A stretch of 64,000 bases of DNA from Septoria linicola (GCA_024114885.1 CP099427.1:620001-684000); one strand, 5' to 3'. Positions 1-10,616 are shown, numbered from the stretch's first letter. Translations and numbers: made by a program. Notes: generated by a model not told the origin, from the sequence alone.

Positions 1-144
1 AAGACCCAAGACGCCGCCGTGGCAGACCTAATCGGCGAGCCCGAGCCAGAGGACGAGGCAGAAGGTGCTTTCGCTCTGCAGCAAGCCACCGCACCGAACG
101 CCAATGGAGAGACTCGCAAGAGACGAACGAAGAACAGGTCATAG
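1..144 (+). CDS. 3' end of a gene cut by the window edge, product unknown
   Basis: Frame 1 is open from base 1 to a TAG at 142-144 and gives the last 47 residues of a protein whose beginning lies outside the window. The visible tail has an acidic, Pro/Glu-rich stretch (EPEPEDEAEG) followed by a very basic end (RKRRTKNRS). A basic end like that often acts as a nuclear or nucleolar targeting signal. I do not recognise the family from this fragment. The coding reading rests on the open frame, the non-random composition and a stop followed at once by A/T-rich, UTR-like sequence. Confidence 0.5.
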   Translation, partial: KTQDAAVADLIGEPEPEDEAEGAFALQQATAPNANGETRKRRTKNRS

Positions 145-345
145 ATCTGCAACAAAAGTCGTAATTGTAGCAAAATCGATACAGTGTATAAGAGATGTAG
201 ACTTAAAAAAGTAGAAAATCTGTATTCACATACACATGCATGTGCAGACATCAGCACTGGTCGAAACGACCAGAGCAGCAACAAACGGTAACGATACGGG
301 CACTGACAATGAATAGACTACATATCACAGCGAAAAAGCAAAAGC

Positions 346-350
346 AAAAA
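346..350 (-). terminator. RNA polymerase III T-run terminator of the tRNA-like gene
   Basis: On the minus strand a run of five T lies 7 bases beyond the 3' end of the tRNA-like sequence, and a second five-T run follows at 333-337. Such T-runs terminate Pol III transcription, which supports an expressed Pol III locus here. Confidence 0.5.
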
Positions 351-356
351 GAAGTC

Positions 357-471
357 CGACTCCGGTATGATTCGAACATACGTCCTCGTGGACACCTATC
401 CCAGTACAGCATCGCTGCACCGGGATATGGTGATAATGGCCAACGCGCTCTGACCACTGAGCTATGAAGTC
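357..471 (-). tRNA. Intron-containing tRNA gene or tRNA relic, isotype uncertain
   Basis: The minus strand starts with GACTTCA, then TAGCTCAGTGGTCAGAGC (a D-arm with its GCTC/GAGC stem and the Pol III A-box). It ends with GTATG-TTCGAAT-CATAC (a perfect T-arm and B-box) followed by CGGAGTC and a discriminator G. The length of 115 bases implies an intron of about 41 bases in the anticodon loop. The match is imperfect: position 7/66 is A-C, the anticodon stem CGTTG/CCACG has a T-C mismatch, and numbering puts CAT at the anticodon with C instead of T at position 33. It could be a diverged elongator-Met-like tRNA or a decaying copy. I cannot fix the isotype by eye. Confidence 0.5.
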
Positions 472-1092
472 TTTTGAATCGTTGTGAGAGCGACCACAAA
501 CGGCGAATATGGAGTCTATCAGCCAGTGACTGGCCGGCTCTCTTTTTGGGAAGAAGGATCGAGAGTCTTCCGACGGAGAATCGAGACGGAAGGGAGAAAG
601 AAAGATAGTGTCCGTTCAGCGACGGTTTGTTGTTTATTTCCATTCGACGGTTTAGATGATGGAGTAGCAGCAGCAACAGACGATGTACGTTTCGCTAGCA
701 GAAGCTGATGTATAGGTCAGCAAACAGGACCCAGTACTTTCTTGGTTGTCCTCGAGAGATTACTGTCACCACCGGCGCCGCCTACTTCTGTTGTTGGTTT
801 CGGGTGTGGGAAAGGGGAAAAAAAAGGAAATCGTGGAGATAAAAAACGAGTGTATTTTTGTCAGGAGTTACATTCTCAACGCTAACTAGTAGGGCGGCCT
901 CCTGCTACTCCCTCGACTAGGGTGAATAATACAGCGATTTTATTATTTTGTTGTTTGACAGTACGAAAGACCAGCACCACAATCGACATTACTACTACCA
1001 CAACCTCGATCTAGCTACGAGTCCTCATAGCACCCACCACGCAATGCCTACTCCCTGCCTCCACCCCACCACCACCACCACTCCTTCACCGA
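472..1092. other. Intergenic stretch, no gene seen
   Basis: This stretch separates the tRNA-like locus from the 3' end of the leftward membrane-protein gene. It has purine/pyrimidine-biased and poly-A/T patches (around 820-860 and 925-955). I see no supported reading frame. Confidence 0.4.
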
Positions 1093-2076
1093 TCATCCAC
1101 TACCCACAGTCGTCGGCCGAATAACAATCGGCTCCTGCCCCTCTCCCACCTCCGCACTCGTCTCCGCCGCTCCCGTCCCACTCGGCGGATCTACAAAAGT
1201 AGTCTGCGTCACAGTCGGCGTAGGACCCGGTGAGATGACATTTCCAGAAGCATCTTTTGTGACCATTTTCACGCTCGTGACGGTACTTTGCTCAGGGCCG
1301 ACGGTGACGAGTGCGATGCCGGCGGAAGTCGTGGTCGCAGAGGGAGATTTGTTGAGACCGCCAAGGAGGCTGGCTATGTCCGAGGCCATGGCTGCTGCGG
1401 CGGAGGAGGGGTTGGGTGTGCTGCTGGAGGAGGATGAAGAGGAGGAGGTGGAGGTGGAAGTCGAAGTTGATGAGGAGATGCTTGGAGTAGCGGTGATTGT
1501 GATCAGCTCCGTTACGGCGTCTGGGTGTCCTTGTGGGAGGACGAAGTTGGGGGCAATGTTGATGGCCGGTGGTTGTTGTTGTTGTTGTTGTTGGGCTGGT
1601 GTCAGACCGAGACAGTCGCAAGATGTGCTTGAGACTGCTGCGGTGCCTTGACCTGCCCAGGGAAAGAGGCGAGAGGGCGCGTTGTTGTAGAGGCCGATGA
1701 TGGTGTAGGCGAATATGATGGTGCTTTCGAAGAAAATGACCGCCACGAGAAGGATGAAGAGAGGGAGCGGCATGTAGATGCCAGACTTTCTTCGCGGCTC
1801 CGGGTAGTGTTCGCGAACATACTCTCGAGGTGTTCGTGGAGGCTGCGGATGTGACGGCGGTGTTGAAGCTTTGGCACCGAAGAGTGTCGAGAACCGTGGT
1901 GGTTGGTCCTTCTTGTCGTGGAACTCTTGGACATCGATGCCAAGGTGAGGAGATGCACGACCTTTCTTCTTCATCGCCATGTCTGCATCTTCCTCCTCAG
2001 CCGGCGCACGGCCTGGCTGACCTTCGTCGTGCATGTCCTCGTTGAACTTCTTCTCGAAACTGCTACCGAAAGACAT
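1093..2076 (-). CDS. Single-pass membrane protein with Ser/Thr-rich outer domain, hypothetical
   Basis: A 327-residue protein of unknown function. I start it at the ATG at 2076 (MSFGSSFEKKF); the frame stays open for 38 more codons upstream, but those read like 5' UTR. Residues 1-100 are charged and Pro-rich with no signal peptide. One strong membrane segment lies near residues 102-129, bracketed by Arg/Lys on the inner side. Downstream come a short Cys pair (CDC), a run of eight Gln, and a long Ser/Thr/Pro tail likely to be O-glycosylated. This order suggests an inside-N, outside-C protein like fungal cell-wall sensors, but it lacks a WSC or other named domain. It is neither part of a recognisable pathway nor co-directional with its right-hand neighbour. 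Confidence 0.7.
   Translation of the reverse strand: MSFGSSFEKKFNEDMHDEGQPGRAPAEEEDADMAMKKKGRASPHLGIDVQEFHDKKDQPPRFSTLFGAKASTPPSHPQPPRTPREYVREHYPEPRRKSGIYMPLPLFILLVAVIFFESTIIFAYTIIGLYNNAPSRLFPWAGQGTAAVSSTSCDCLGLTPAQQQQQQQPPAINIAPNFVLPQGHPDAVTELITITATPSISSSTSTSTSTSSSSSSSSSTPNPSSAAAAMASDIASLLGGLNKSPSATTTSAGIALVTVGPEQSTVTSVKMVTKDASGNVISPGPTPTVTQTTFVDPPSGTGAAETSAEVGEGQEPIVIRPTTVGSG
1571..1593. repeat. Trinucleotide (GTT/CAA) microsatellite inside a coding region
   Basis: About seven consecutive GTT units on the plus strand read as CAA/CAG on the coding strand and give the eight-Gln run of the membrane protein. Length variation here would change the protein without shifting the frame. Confidence 0.7.
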
Positions 2077-3236
2077 GTTTGAGGCTGAGATTGTCTTGCT
2101 GCAAAAGATTGCTTTTGTTGTTCGTTCTTGTATATGGCCGTGCGAGTCGTGAATGTCGTAAGCAATTGCCTGCAACTGCCGATTTCTCAAGGTATGCTGT
2201 CAAAGACTCTGGCGGAAAGATCGGGAATGTAGCGAGCGCACTGCGCTGTAGGCTTTACTAAAATGTAGTATTGAACAAAGTCGTTGTTCGCACAAAGAGA
2301 GCTTGACCAGCAAAGCAATATTCACAAAGATCGTGTGTGGTGAATTGAAAGAACGAGACAAAGGAAATGCAGACACCAAACAGGTGGTCAGGCCCAAGCA
2401 ACGCGTGAATGTCAATAGTCAGAACCAGAACGTTCTTCGAAAGTGAATGAGACTGGACATCAGATCGCGGCCGTATTGAGGACCTGCCATCTGTGTGAGG
2501 CATACCCACCGAGCATAGCGCTATCTTGTCTCGGCTATAATGTAGAACTCGCTGCAGCCAATGGTCTATGCCTGTACATTGAGGTTTGGAGAAAGTGCAG
2601 TCGCACACGGCGGCTTGTGTCGAGTGTTGTCTGCATCCTGTAAGCGCTTGGCTGTGGTTGTAGGAAAACCGACCAAGACGCGAGGTGGACGTGTTTCATG
2701 TTTGCCTGCCGTCCGTGCGCTCTGCTAATTTTGGCGCACCTCTTCCCTCTTGCGCTCATGGAATTGACCACGACCATCTAGATGCGCGACAGCGTGCTCG
2801 TCGATGTTTCTGTGGATAACAGCTCTAGCTTACGAGCTCCGATGTCTATGGCACTCTCGCCGTACTGGAGACCGGACTCCATGCGCGTCTTTCGAATTCA
2901 TCACAAAGGCCGAGATCCGACAACGGCGATGGGCAGTAACTTAGTCAATGCCTACCCCATATACGGACTGTGGCTGCATAGTTCAAAACTGAGTTGATAG
3001 CCAGTCTACTGTGCCTTTGCTCTAATGTTGAGGACATCGCGCTTCGGTCTGATGCTGAAGAGCCTCAGCCGTACATGAACCGATATCGCTTGTCGACAGA
3101 ATCATGCTTACGTCGACTTGGACCCAGTTGTGGGTGTCGAGCATATAACAGTCCCTATGCATCACAAAAGATAGAGAGTTTCACAGAGCACAATCATCGA
3201 ATTACTGATTTCAAGTCCAGTATCGATCACACCACA
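2077..3236. other. Divergent intergenic region of about 1.2 kb
   Basis: This region lies between two divergently transcribed genes (membrane protein leftward, iron-type dehydrogenase rightward) and must hold both promoters. Short open frames on both strands have no recognisable features. I see no RNA gene or repeat. Confidence 0.4.
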
Positions 3237-4505
3237 ATGGCTACACTACCCGAAGAAACACACCGTCTTGCATTTCCAAGCCTGCCTGACCTGGAAAACC
3301 CGGCCTATGTTTCGTACGGCAAGACACATCATGAGGCTTGTGCGCATCATGTGAAGGAGACGTATGATGCAAAACGGGTCTATATTGTCGCTTCTGGCTC
3401 GCTTTCCAAGAACACCGATGAGGTTGACAAGCTCAAAGCTGCTCTGAGAGATAGGGTGGTCGGTGTCAGGATCGGAATGGCACCTCATACGCCCTGAGAC
3501 GATGTTCTGGAAGCCACGAAGGATGCGAAGGAGAGAGGTGCCGATTGCATCGTGACGATTGGGGGAGGCAGTCTGTCAGATGGCGCCAAAGCAATGCTCC
3601 TCTTCTTAGCAAACGATGTTACATCGGTGGACGCCATCTACGGACTCGCAGAGCGCATACCAAGATCTGGTTCAAGTGCTTTCGCGCGTTCGAAGGCTAT
3701 ACCGATCATCGCGCCAACCATGCCATTGTTATGCATTCCAACGACGTTGTCTGGCGGCGAATTCTCCCACTTTACTGGAGGCACAGACCCGAAGAACAAT
3801 CTGAAACTCACCATGGGTCACCCTTTCTGCGGTCCGCGATTGCTGATCTTCGATCCAGCGCTCTCCATTACCTCGCCAGAGTGGGTGTGGCTTTCTACTG
3901 GTGTGCGCGCCATCGATCACGCAGTGGAAACATTCTGTCAAACAAACGTACCAGACGAGGACGTAGACAAAGCATCGCTCGATGCTTTCAAGTCTGTCGT
4001 ACTGAACCTGCTCATCACCAAAAGGGACTGGACGAATGAGGAAGCTCGACTGAAATCTCAGCTCGGAGTCAACTCAGCTATGATCATGCTCAAGAAAGAC
4101 ATTCTGCCCGGAGCTTCACACGGAATTGGCCATCAGCTTGGACCATTTGGCGTGGGCCATGGCGAGACCTCCTGTATCCTGCTACCTGCTATTTTGAAGT
4201 GGAATGCCAAGGTCAACGGGAAGAAGCAGGAACAGTTGAAGACCGTTATGTGGCAGGAGTCCCCTATTCGCGAAGTTCTCCAAGCCCGAGGGTTGGCAGA
4301 GAAGAACAGCGATGCTGGCGATGCGCTAGATGCCATCTTCCGAGAGCTTGGAATGCCAAGGTCTATGGCAGAGAAGAACATTGGGCGGGATCAGTTTGAC
4401 TCGCTGGCGGAGAACAGCCTTAAGGATGCAATGACCAAGGCAAATCCGAGGCCTGTGAAGACAAAGGCCGATGTGGTAGAGATCCTTGGTATGTGCGCTG
4501 GATAA
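3237..4505 (+). CDS. Iron-containing alcohol dehydrogenase family protein with an in-frame TGA
   Basis: A 422-codon frame for a group III (iron-type) alcohol dehydrogenase, closest in style to fungal maleylacetate-reductase-like members. These are NAD(P)-dependent oxidoreductases. The nucleotide motif GGGSLSDGAK and the metal-site histidines are visible: DHAVET near residue 228, GASHGIGHQ near 292-300 and GHGETS near 308. Codon 87 (3495-3497) is TGA, yet the same frame continues with clear family sequence on both sides (IGMAPHTP before, DDVLEATKDAKERG after). One nonsense change, TGG to TGA for example, explains it. A 51-base in-frame intron (GTGTCAGG...GGAAG, about 3463-3513) could remove the stop but would also delete conserved residues. 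So this is a recent pseudogene, a sequence error, or an unusual splice form. Confidence 0.75.
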
Positions 4506-4854
4506 AGACGATCTACGATAGAAGTATGCGTGCACCAGTGCCTAAACCAATCTTTTATGCTTCTATTCAGGATTATGCAATCAGGGCTGACACCTACGCA
4601 GATGTCAATCGCTGCTTACTGATGCAAGACTGATAGTCGCATCCCAGGAAATGCACATCTTGCAGGGAAGTTTCACGGCCACGATACGGGCATTCCCTGC
4701 AGTCACTCGGCAAGCCACGACCGCAAAGCCGTGCCTGGTCTATGAGCACTACAGGCTGCGGCTCAATCTTGACAACGGTTCTTCGTCTCCTTCATACAAA
4801 AGTTCATGAAAACAATCTAGATCTGACCTACATACCACAAGTCGTGTAAGAACC
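4506..4854. other. Intergenic spacer, 349 bases
   Basis: This spacer lies between two rightward genes. It should hold the 3' UTR of the dehydrogenase and the promoter of the SDR-like gene. I see nothing else recognisable. Confidence 0.4.
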
Positions 4855-5773
4855 ATGGAGACTGTCCTCGTTGTAGGTGCCACTGGCAATGTTGGCATCT
4901 CGGTGATCATTGCTTCACTTCGAAAAGGCTACCAGGTTCTCGCCATTGTCAGGAATCAGGCTAGCGCAGAGAAAATATACGCTCAGGTTGGCACTAAAGA
5001 AGGAATCACTACTACAGAAGCCGATGTGACTAGCGATGTCAGCATGCAAGCTGTAGTGGACAGAGTCAGAGCGGGCGAACTTCCACAGTTCCAACACGTT
5101 TATAGTTCAGGTATGGGGAAACAACCTATGTCGGCAGTAAAGACTTGAAGCTACAAGTCGTTCATGGTTCGGTAGCTGACGAAAGTAGTCGGGACCTTTC
5201 CCGGACAGATGCCATTGTACAGCGTGGACCTAGCCTCTGTTCGTCAAGCACTCGACGTGACACTATCAAACTTCAGTACGTAAATACCTGTTTGAAGCAC
5301 TCCAATGACTGACCAGAGCAGACGCATACCGTGCAACTGTACCTTACCTGCTCGAACAGAAGCACCCGAACAGTACTTTCACCGTCATCTGCGGCTCATC
5401 TCCCGAGCTTGGCATCTATGGAGCCGTGGCTCTTGCACAAGCCCCTGTCCAGGCTCTGGGCAGTGTCGCCTGCCGCGAGCTCGCTGGCACCAACATTCGC
5501 GCGAACGAAGTTTGCCTTGCGTGGCTTGTCGTCCTTGATGATGAAGCCGAGAAGGTTGGGCCAGACAAGTGCATGAAAGCTTCCGACTTCGCGAGACATT
5601 ACGAGGAGATTCTGGCTCGGCCTGAGATCAGCGGCTGTCGTGTGAGTATCTATGGTCCTGAAGACGTGGCCGAGATCAAGTACAAGAAGAAGTTGGAGAA
5701 GTGGATGATGGAGATTCCGCTGCCTGATGTCGATCGACACTTCACTCAGACTGGAGAGGCCACTGCCAGCTAG
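4855..5773 (+). CDS. SDR-fold NAD(P)-binding protein with atypical active site
   Basis: Three exons: 4855-5110, 5189-5275 and 5322-5773, with introns GTATGG..TAG and GTACGT..CAG. Together they give 264 residues. The N-terminus has the Rossmann glycine motif VGATGNVG. The middle reads HVYSS and MPLYSVDLASVRQALDVTL, then AYRATVPYLLEQ, an order I know from fungal short-chain dehydrogenase-like proteins. Where classical SDRs carry Tyr-x3-Lys, this protein reads VALAQAPVQALGS, so the catalytic Tyr and Lys are absent. It may be a non-catalytic or altered-mechanism member. It follows the iron-type dehydrogenase on the same strand after about 350 bases, but I see no proof of joint function. The open frame alone would end early, inside the first intron, so the splicing matters. 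Confidence 0.75.
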
Positions 5774-5997
5774 AGATCACCTCACTTACTAAATTTGTTA
5801 ACGTCCACGCTTACTTTCACTTCCTTAGTGCTCATGTACCATCCAACGCCTCACATGCCCGGTTTAGGTGCCCTCAAATGCCACTCACTTACACATTCAC
5901 CATGATGGTCTTCCCTTGCACCAATAGAGGTCAAGCTCTTACCCTTGCTCCAGACTTTTACTTTCGACTCTCATCACACAATCTGATGCATACCACC

Positions 5998-8400
5998 ATG
6001 GATCCTTCCATGCAAGCACGCAGTGCTCCCCAGGTACAGCAACCAGACTACGCCTTGGGCCCACCTAAGGCCGCCACCAGCCAGAGCATGACTCCTGCGA
6101 ACATGGAGCTGCTCTATCGCAATGCTCAACTTAAGACAGAGCTCCGCATGGTCAAGGAACAACTTGCACAGGCACAGCAGTCGACTCAGTACCTTCTCCA
6201 GCTTATGAGCAGTAGCGCGATCGCAGTCAACGCGCACGCCACCAGGAGCGAGGAGCCTCGCCATCAGTATCACGAGAACGCTAGTGCTGTTCGCAAAGAT
6301 TCTGTTTTCGATGCTCTTGGGACATCTTCAGAGACTACCTCATACTCCAAGCTTCTTAATTTTGGCGTCGACGAGCAGCCACTCCTCGATGATGGTGCAG
6401 AGGAAGGTATCATCGACACCCCCAGTCTGGTACCAGAAGCCCACGTCACTGAACGTGAACACGTTCGAGACTCCATCGGTCTCGGCATCTCTCACGGCAT
6501 ATCCCCAGACACCAGCTTGGCATTGAGTAGCGAAGGAACCACCACCTCTTCAAGCTTCAGCGGCAACATTGCAACCAACCAGCCAGGTTTCAGCATCAGG
6601 CAGAGCAATGGCGCCGCGGTCTTCATCCCCACGCCCACGATTGGTATGACTCCTGAGTCATCTTTCTCCAGCTCAGCGTCCAGTGAGCCACTGCCATTTC
6701 TCGGTCATGAGCATAGGAGCTTGGCCGGCAAAGCGTTCGTGTGGGTAGACATGAGTCCAGAAGAGCTCACTGACGTTGTTGCTCGATACGCCAGAGAGCA
6801 CCCGAGACACACTGCTGAGCAGTATCGCGCGTATTTCGAGGAGCTTATCCGGCCAGCTTATTACCAGCAGGAGAAGGAGAAAGAAGCGGCGAGAGCGGCG
6901 GCGATCGAGGTCCGAGGTGTGAAGGCGGGAAATGTTGAGGCAGACGGCCTGGTTCGTCCCGTGCAGGGCAGTCGACTCGAGGTGATTGGAGAGCCCATTT
7001 CTTCAGAGCCGGCACTTGAAGACAATACCAGTCAACTTCCAGCTCAAGACCAGGAGGTGATCGACGCCCTGGAGTCCGTGGCTGGCGTGGTTGCCGCCGA
7101 CGCTGTGGAGTCGCTGACAGAGAAGTCGCCACAAGGACTAGAACACTCGATGCACGCCGACGCGAACTTCACTTCGCCGTTGGCGCCCGAATCCGACGCG
7201 CTAGCTTCTGAGACTTGTGCGAGCAGCAGCAATGCACCAATCGAGACCGAGGGCACGTTGGCCAACTCCATCGACCCGCCGCAGCAGCGAGCTGATCTAA
7301 GACCTCAAGAAGAACAAGATCCGAACGCCGCTGAACCAATTCCCACCACAGGATATCAGCCTCCACGTCTCTACAACCCTGATGCTCTCAACGACGCGAA
7401 ATTACTGCAAGCTGAATTCCAGCATGGAGGTGCAAGTCGCGGTCGACGAGGCAGAGACCAACTACCTCCGCCTCCAAGAGTGGAGCACGATGACGGTCCT
7501 CTGTCAACCGGCTACTATGGCAGACGCCGCGACTTCGAGTCCTCTGATCGCCGCGACTCGAAAGGTCCAGCAGGTCCCGACCGAGCACTGCGCAGCGCCA
7601 CATCGTACATCACTTATCCTGATGAGACTCACGAACTCTTCGCCACGCCAGCAGAAGGCGATGCTCATCCCTTTCGCACGGTGCTCATCAGCGACATTCC
7701 GATCGGTACCTCTCTCGCCGAAGTCCTCGACCATGTCCGAGGCGGGAATGTCTTCTCCGCCATCTGCCTCGACACTGCAGGTATGCGTACCACTCCACCA
7801 CTCACCACCAACTGCGCCCTGGTGACCTTCGTCGACGGTCGTCAAGCCCGCAAATCCGTCAAAAGCCACAGCACCTCACGCAGCTACCCCTTCACAGTAA
7901 AACTCCTCGAAACTGTGTCCCGACCAATCCCTGGCCGAGTTCAAGCAGACATCAAGCAACACAATCTCAGCAGAATCCTTTTCGTCCACGACTCCAAACG
8001 GCTCTGGACTCCAAACGAAGTCGTCCTGCAGCTGATGCGCAGCGGCGTCAGAAACCCACTCAAAGCCGAGACTGATGCAGAGGTATCTGGCCTGATGCTC
8101 TTTCACTTCGCGAGCATGGCCGAAGCGAAGACGGCCTGGAACGCTGTTCGCCGCGACCACACATTCTTCGGAGATGTGGAGTGCGGCTTCTTTGCTGATC
8201 CTTGCGGAAAGCCTATGGGAGGCAATCTTGGAAACGACGCTGCTGATGAAGTGAAGCAGGCAGTTGAGGCCCAGGACGATGATGGCGAGGCAGAGGAAGA
8301 CGTGGCTGGTGAGGCACAGAAGCTGATGCAGCCAAAGGCAAGGTACGAGCAAGGCATCCACTCGGAGAATTCTATTTGCGCCATCATGTTCGAGGGTTGA
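5998..8400 (+). CDS. Large low-complexity protein with two RRM-like folds
   Basis: An 800-residue protein from the ATG at 5998, chosen because its context (CACCATGG) is ideal; the frame opens 40 codons earlier at 5878. A short coiled coil (ELLYRNAQLKTELRMVKEQLAQ) lies near residues 38-60. A helical module with RHTAEQYRAYFEELIRP sits near 270-290. Two RRM-like units follow near 560-632 (TVLISDIPIGTSLAEVLDHV) and 658-735 (RILFVHDSKRLWTPNEVV), both with the beta-alpha-beta rhythm but weak RNP motifs. The rest is acidic and disordered. The layout resembles fungal post-transcriptional regulators with non-canonical RRMs. The RNA target and role are unknown. It ends in TGA and has no introns. Confidence 0.75.
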   Translation: MDPSMQARSAPQVQQPDYALGPPKAATSQSMTPANMELLYRNAQLKTELRMVKEQLAQAQQSTQYLLQLMSSSAIAVNAHATRSEEPRHQYHENASAVRKDSVFDALGTSSETTSYSKLLNFGVDEQPLLDDGAEEGIIDTPSLVPEAHVTEREHVRDSIGLGISHGISPDTSLALSSEGTTTSSSFSGNIATNQPGFSIRQSNGAAVFIPTPTIGMTPESSFSSSASSEPLPFLGHEHRSLAGKAFVWVDMSPEELTDVVARYAREHPRHTAEQYRAYFEELIRPAYYQQEKEKEAARAAAIEVRGVKAGNVEADGLVRPVQGSRLEVIGEPISSEPALEDNTSQLPAQDQEVIDALESVAGVVAADAVESLTEKSPQGLEHSMHADANFTSPLAPESDALASETCASSSNAPIETEGTLANSIDPPQQRADLRPQEEQDPNAAEPIPTTGYQPPRLYNPDALNDAKLLQAEFQHGGASRGRRGRDQLPPPPRVEHDDGPLSTGYYGRRRDFESSDRRDSKGPAGPDRALRSATSYITYPDETHELFATPAEGDAHPFRTVLISDIPIGTSLAEVLDHVRGGNVFSAICLDTAGMRTTPPLTTNCALVTFVDGRQARKSVKSHSTSRSYPFTVKLLETVSRPIPGRVQADIKQHNLSRILFVHDSKRLWTPNEVVLQLMRSGVRNPLKAETDAEVSGLMLFHFASMAEAKTAWNAVRRDHTFFGDVECGFFADPCGKPMGGNLGNDAADEVKQAVEAQDDDGEAEEDVAGEAQKLMQPKARYEQGIHSENSICAIMFEG

Positions 8401-8814
8401 ATTGGTGGCCGGAGTAAATGAGGCAGGCTCGATCAGCTGTGACCTGGGTCAAGTCAATTTGGCACCGTAGCTCCGCATTCCTTAGCAGAAAGGAGCTCCA
8501 TCAGCAAGATCATCTTGTGGTCGGTCAACTTAGATGTATCAGCATCAGGAGTAACTTACCATCCAGAATAGTTCTTCGATGAGCGTCAGCTTCATTTTAT
8601 CGTACCGAATGTATGAGAGGAGTGCTCGATGGAAGATGCTTGAGGTGTGATGTGTGTGATGAACACAATGCTTTCTGTCATTACTACAATTATAACCAGT
8701 GCCGTAATTCATGACCCATAACGTCTTGAATGCATTTTCCTGGATAGTACAGCCGTGAATATCTGCTGTACCGCTTCGCTCCTGAATCAACCAAACAATT
8801 ATGCATGCGACCTC
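8401..8814. other. Convergent intergenic region, 414 bases
   Basis: The 3' ends of the RRM-like gene (rightward) and the GPI-type protein gene (leftward) face each other here. I see no further gene. Confidence 0.4.
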
Positions 8815-9470
8815 TTACATGGCCAGGCCGAACATGGCAAGCAGACCAGCGGCGAGAACGCTAGTGCCGTAGTTCTGAGCAAGGTTCATGGCGGCGCTGT
8901 CGGTGGCAGATGGGGTGGCAGATGACTCGGTGGAGGAGGTCTCGCTGGCGCCAGTCTCGGCAGCACCGGTACCGCTCGAGGTAGCAGTCGATGTCTCGCT
9001 GGAGGACGAGCCACCAGTAGTGGACTCTGCCTCAGTAGCGTTTTGCATGCCACACGTCACCGATTGGCATCCTGCCTGTCCATCGAGGTCGTCTGGGTGG
9101 TTGGCAACGCAGTTTGTTTTCCATTGCTCGCAGATGAAGAACGGAAGGGTCTGGGTGTAGTCGGAGATGTTGCGTGGCTGCCCGTCTGGGCAGGTACAGT
9201 CGTATGTCAATGTTTCCTAACGAGTGTCAGTCATGTCTGCTTCACCGTGGTTCGTGAATTGTAGCGCCTTACCTGGTCACACTGGTTGGTGGTGGCGCGA
9301 CCTCCACAGATCTGTGGGCAGTTGATGGTCTGTCCGCGGCACCAGGATGCTCTCAAGGCTGGGGAGACCTCGCTGGCGGTGATGCTGAGGTTGCCCGAGG
9401 TGGAGTAGTTCTGGGCGTTGGCGAGGGCGGAGAGCGCCGTGACGGCGACGATGAGGGTTGAGCTGAACAT
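8815..9470 (-). CDS. Secreted GPI-anchored Cys-rich protein (DUF7707 type)
   Basis: Two exons, 9470-9273 and 9216-8815, with a 56-base GTAAGG..TAG intron, give 199 residues. A signal peptide (MFSSTLIVAVTALSALANA) is followed by a Cys-rich domain holding CRGQTINCPQICGG, NQCDQ, YDCTCPDG and a late GCQSVTCG. A long Ser/Thr/Glu/Ala linker and a hydrophobic tail (VLAAGLLAMFGLAM) follow, the pattern of a GPI-anchored cell-surface protein. This arrangement matches the fungal DUF7707 family as I remember it; its molecular role is unknown. Such proteins sit in the outer cell wall or plasma membrane. The annotation is firm for topology and weak for function. Confidence 0.85.
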
Positions 9471-10616
9471 GGTCGCTGATGTTTTGTGGTTCAGATGATG
9501 GTTCTGCTGAGCCAAATCTCATGTTAGCTTTCTGGATGGACGCGACAAAGCATGTTGGCTGTTTGGTTGCCATGCGAGATGTGGATCGCGCGCCAAGTAC
9601 ATACCTCTCTGATTACGATTCTCAATTGATATCGATTGACTGTTGTGACCGGTGTTGATACTGAACCGTGTTGGAATCGAGTGGTTGACGAAGAGGGTGG
9701 AGGGCGATGGCGAGGAAGTTGGACAGCGCGACCCTGCCCATTTTATCTGTGCCTGTAGCAACGAGAGGACCGGGCTTTCCAAGATGGCAGGAGCTTTCTT
9801 GCTAGCGGCAAACTTAAATGAGCTCCGCGGTCTATGCACTATAGCCAAGATGATAACAGTTTGCTCGCCTTCCCTCGTTCTACGTGGCTGGCCATCTTGA
9901 AAGTGTTTTGATAGCCAATACAGCAGTTGACTGACTGTTCTACAGCTCTGCATGCTTGGTCGCACTCCCATTGACCAACTACTGCAGTGGCAAAGAGCTG
10001 TCAAGCTTGCGTAGTCGTATCGTTCTCGGCCATGCCAGCAGAACTGCTATCCGCATTGAGCGCTAGTGCGGCTCTACCTAAAGTTGGCAGGGTATGGAAG
10101 ACCATCTCCAAATTGATTGGGCGTTTGTTTCACAGCAACCAGCACACTCCGCCAACGTCTCGGATTGTTGGCGACAGCTTCTGAGCGCATGGATTCTGTC
10201 GAGTGCCAGTGAGCACATACAATCTTTGACGAGATAACCTGTAAGATTTGCCACTGCTTCATCACAGGCAAGACCGATTTTGCCATCCGAGCTCGCCGAG
10301 CGACTAGGCCGACAGGCGGCATGCGGTAGTGCCACAAGTACAAACCGTGCATCCGTGAGCTGGGCCTCAGATGCGGCCGATACGCGGTCACACATGAAGT
10401 GAGCAAGTGCCTGAGGAAGCAGCGCGAGATGATTCACTCACAGTCGTGAACGTTTAGAGCTCGCAGCTTGCATGTGAAGTTCTTGCTGATCTTGTGCTGA
10501 TCTTGACTCACTCGAGCTCCATGCAAAGCACCGTTGAACCGTGCTTCGGAATTTCTCCGACAAACGCAACGACTTCGTTCTGACAACGTCGATATCAGAC
10601 TTCATCTCGGTACAAG
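9471..10616. other. Divergent promoter region of about 1.1 kb
   Basis: This region lies between the leftward GPI-type gene and the rightward NAD+ synthetase gene. It must contain both promoters. The open frames inside it lack proper ATG starts or family features. I see no tRNA or repeat. Confidence 0.4.

Noticed and set aside
10078..10437. Minus-strand 119-codon Cys-containing frame
   Set aside because: It starts with GTG, has no signal peptide, and lies in the QNS1/GPI-gene divergent promoter. Likely chance.
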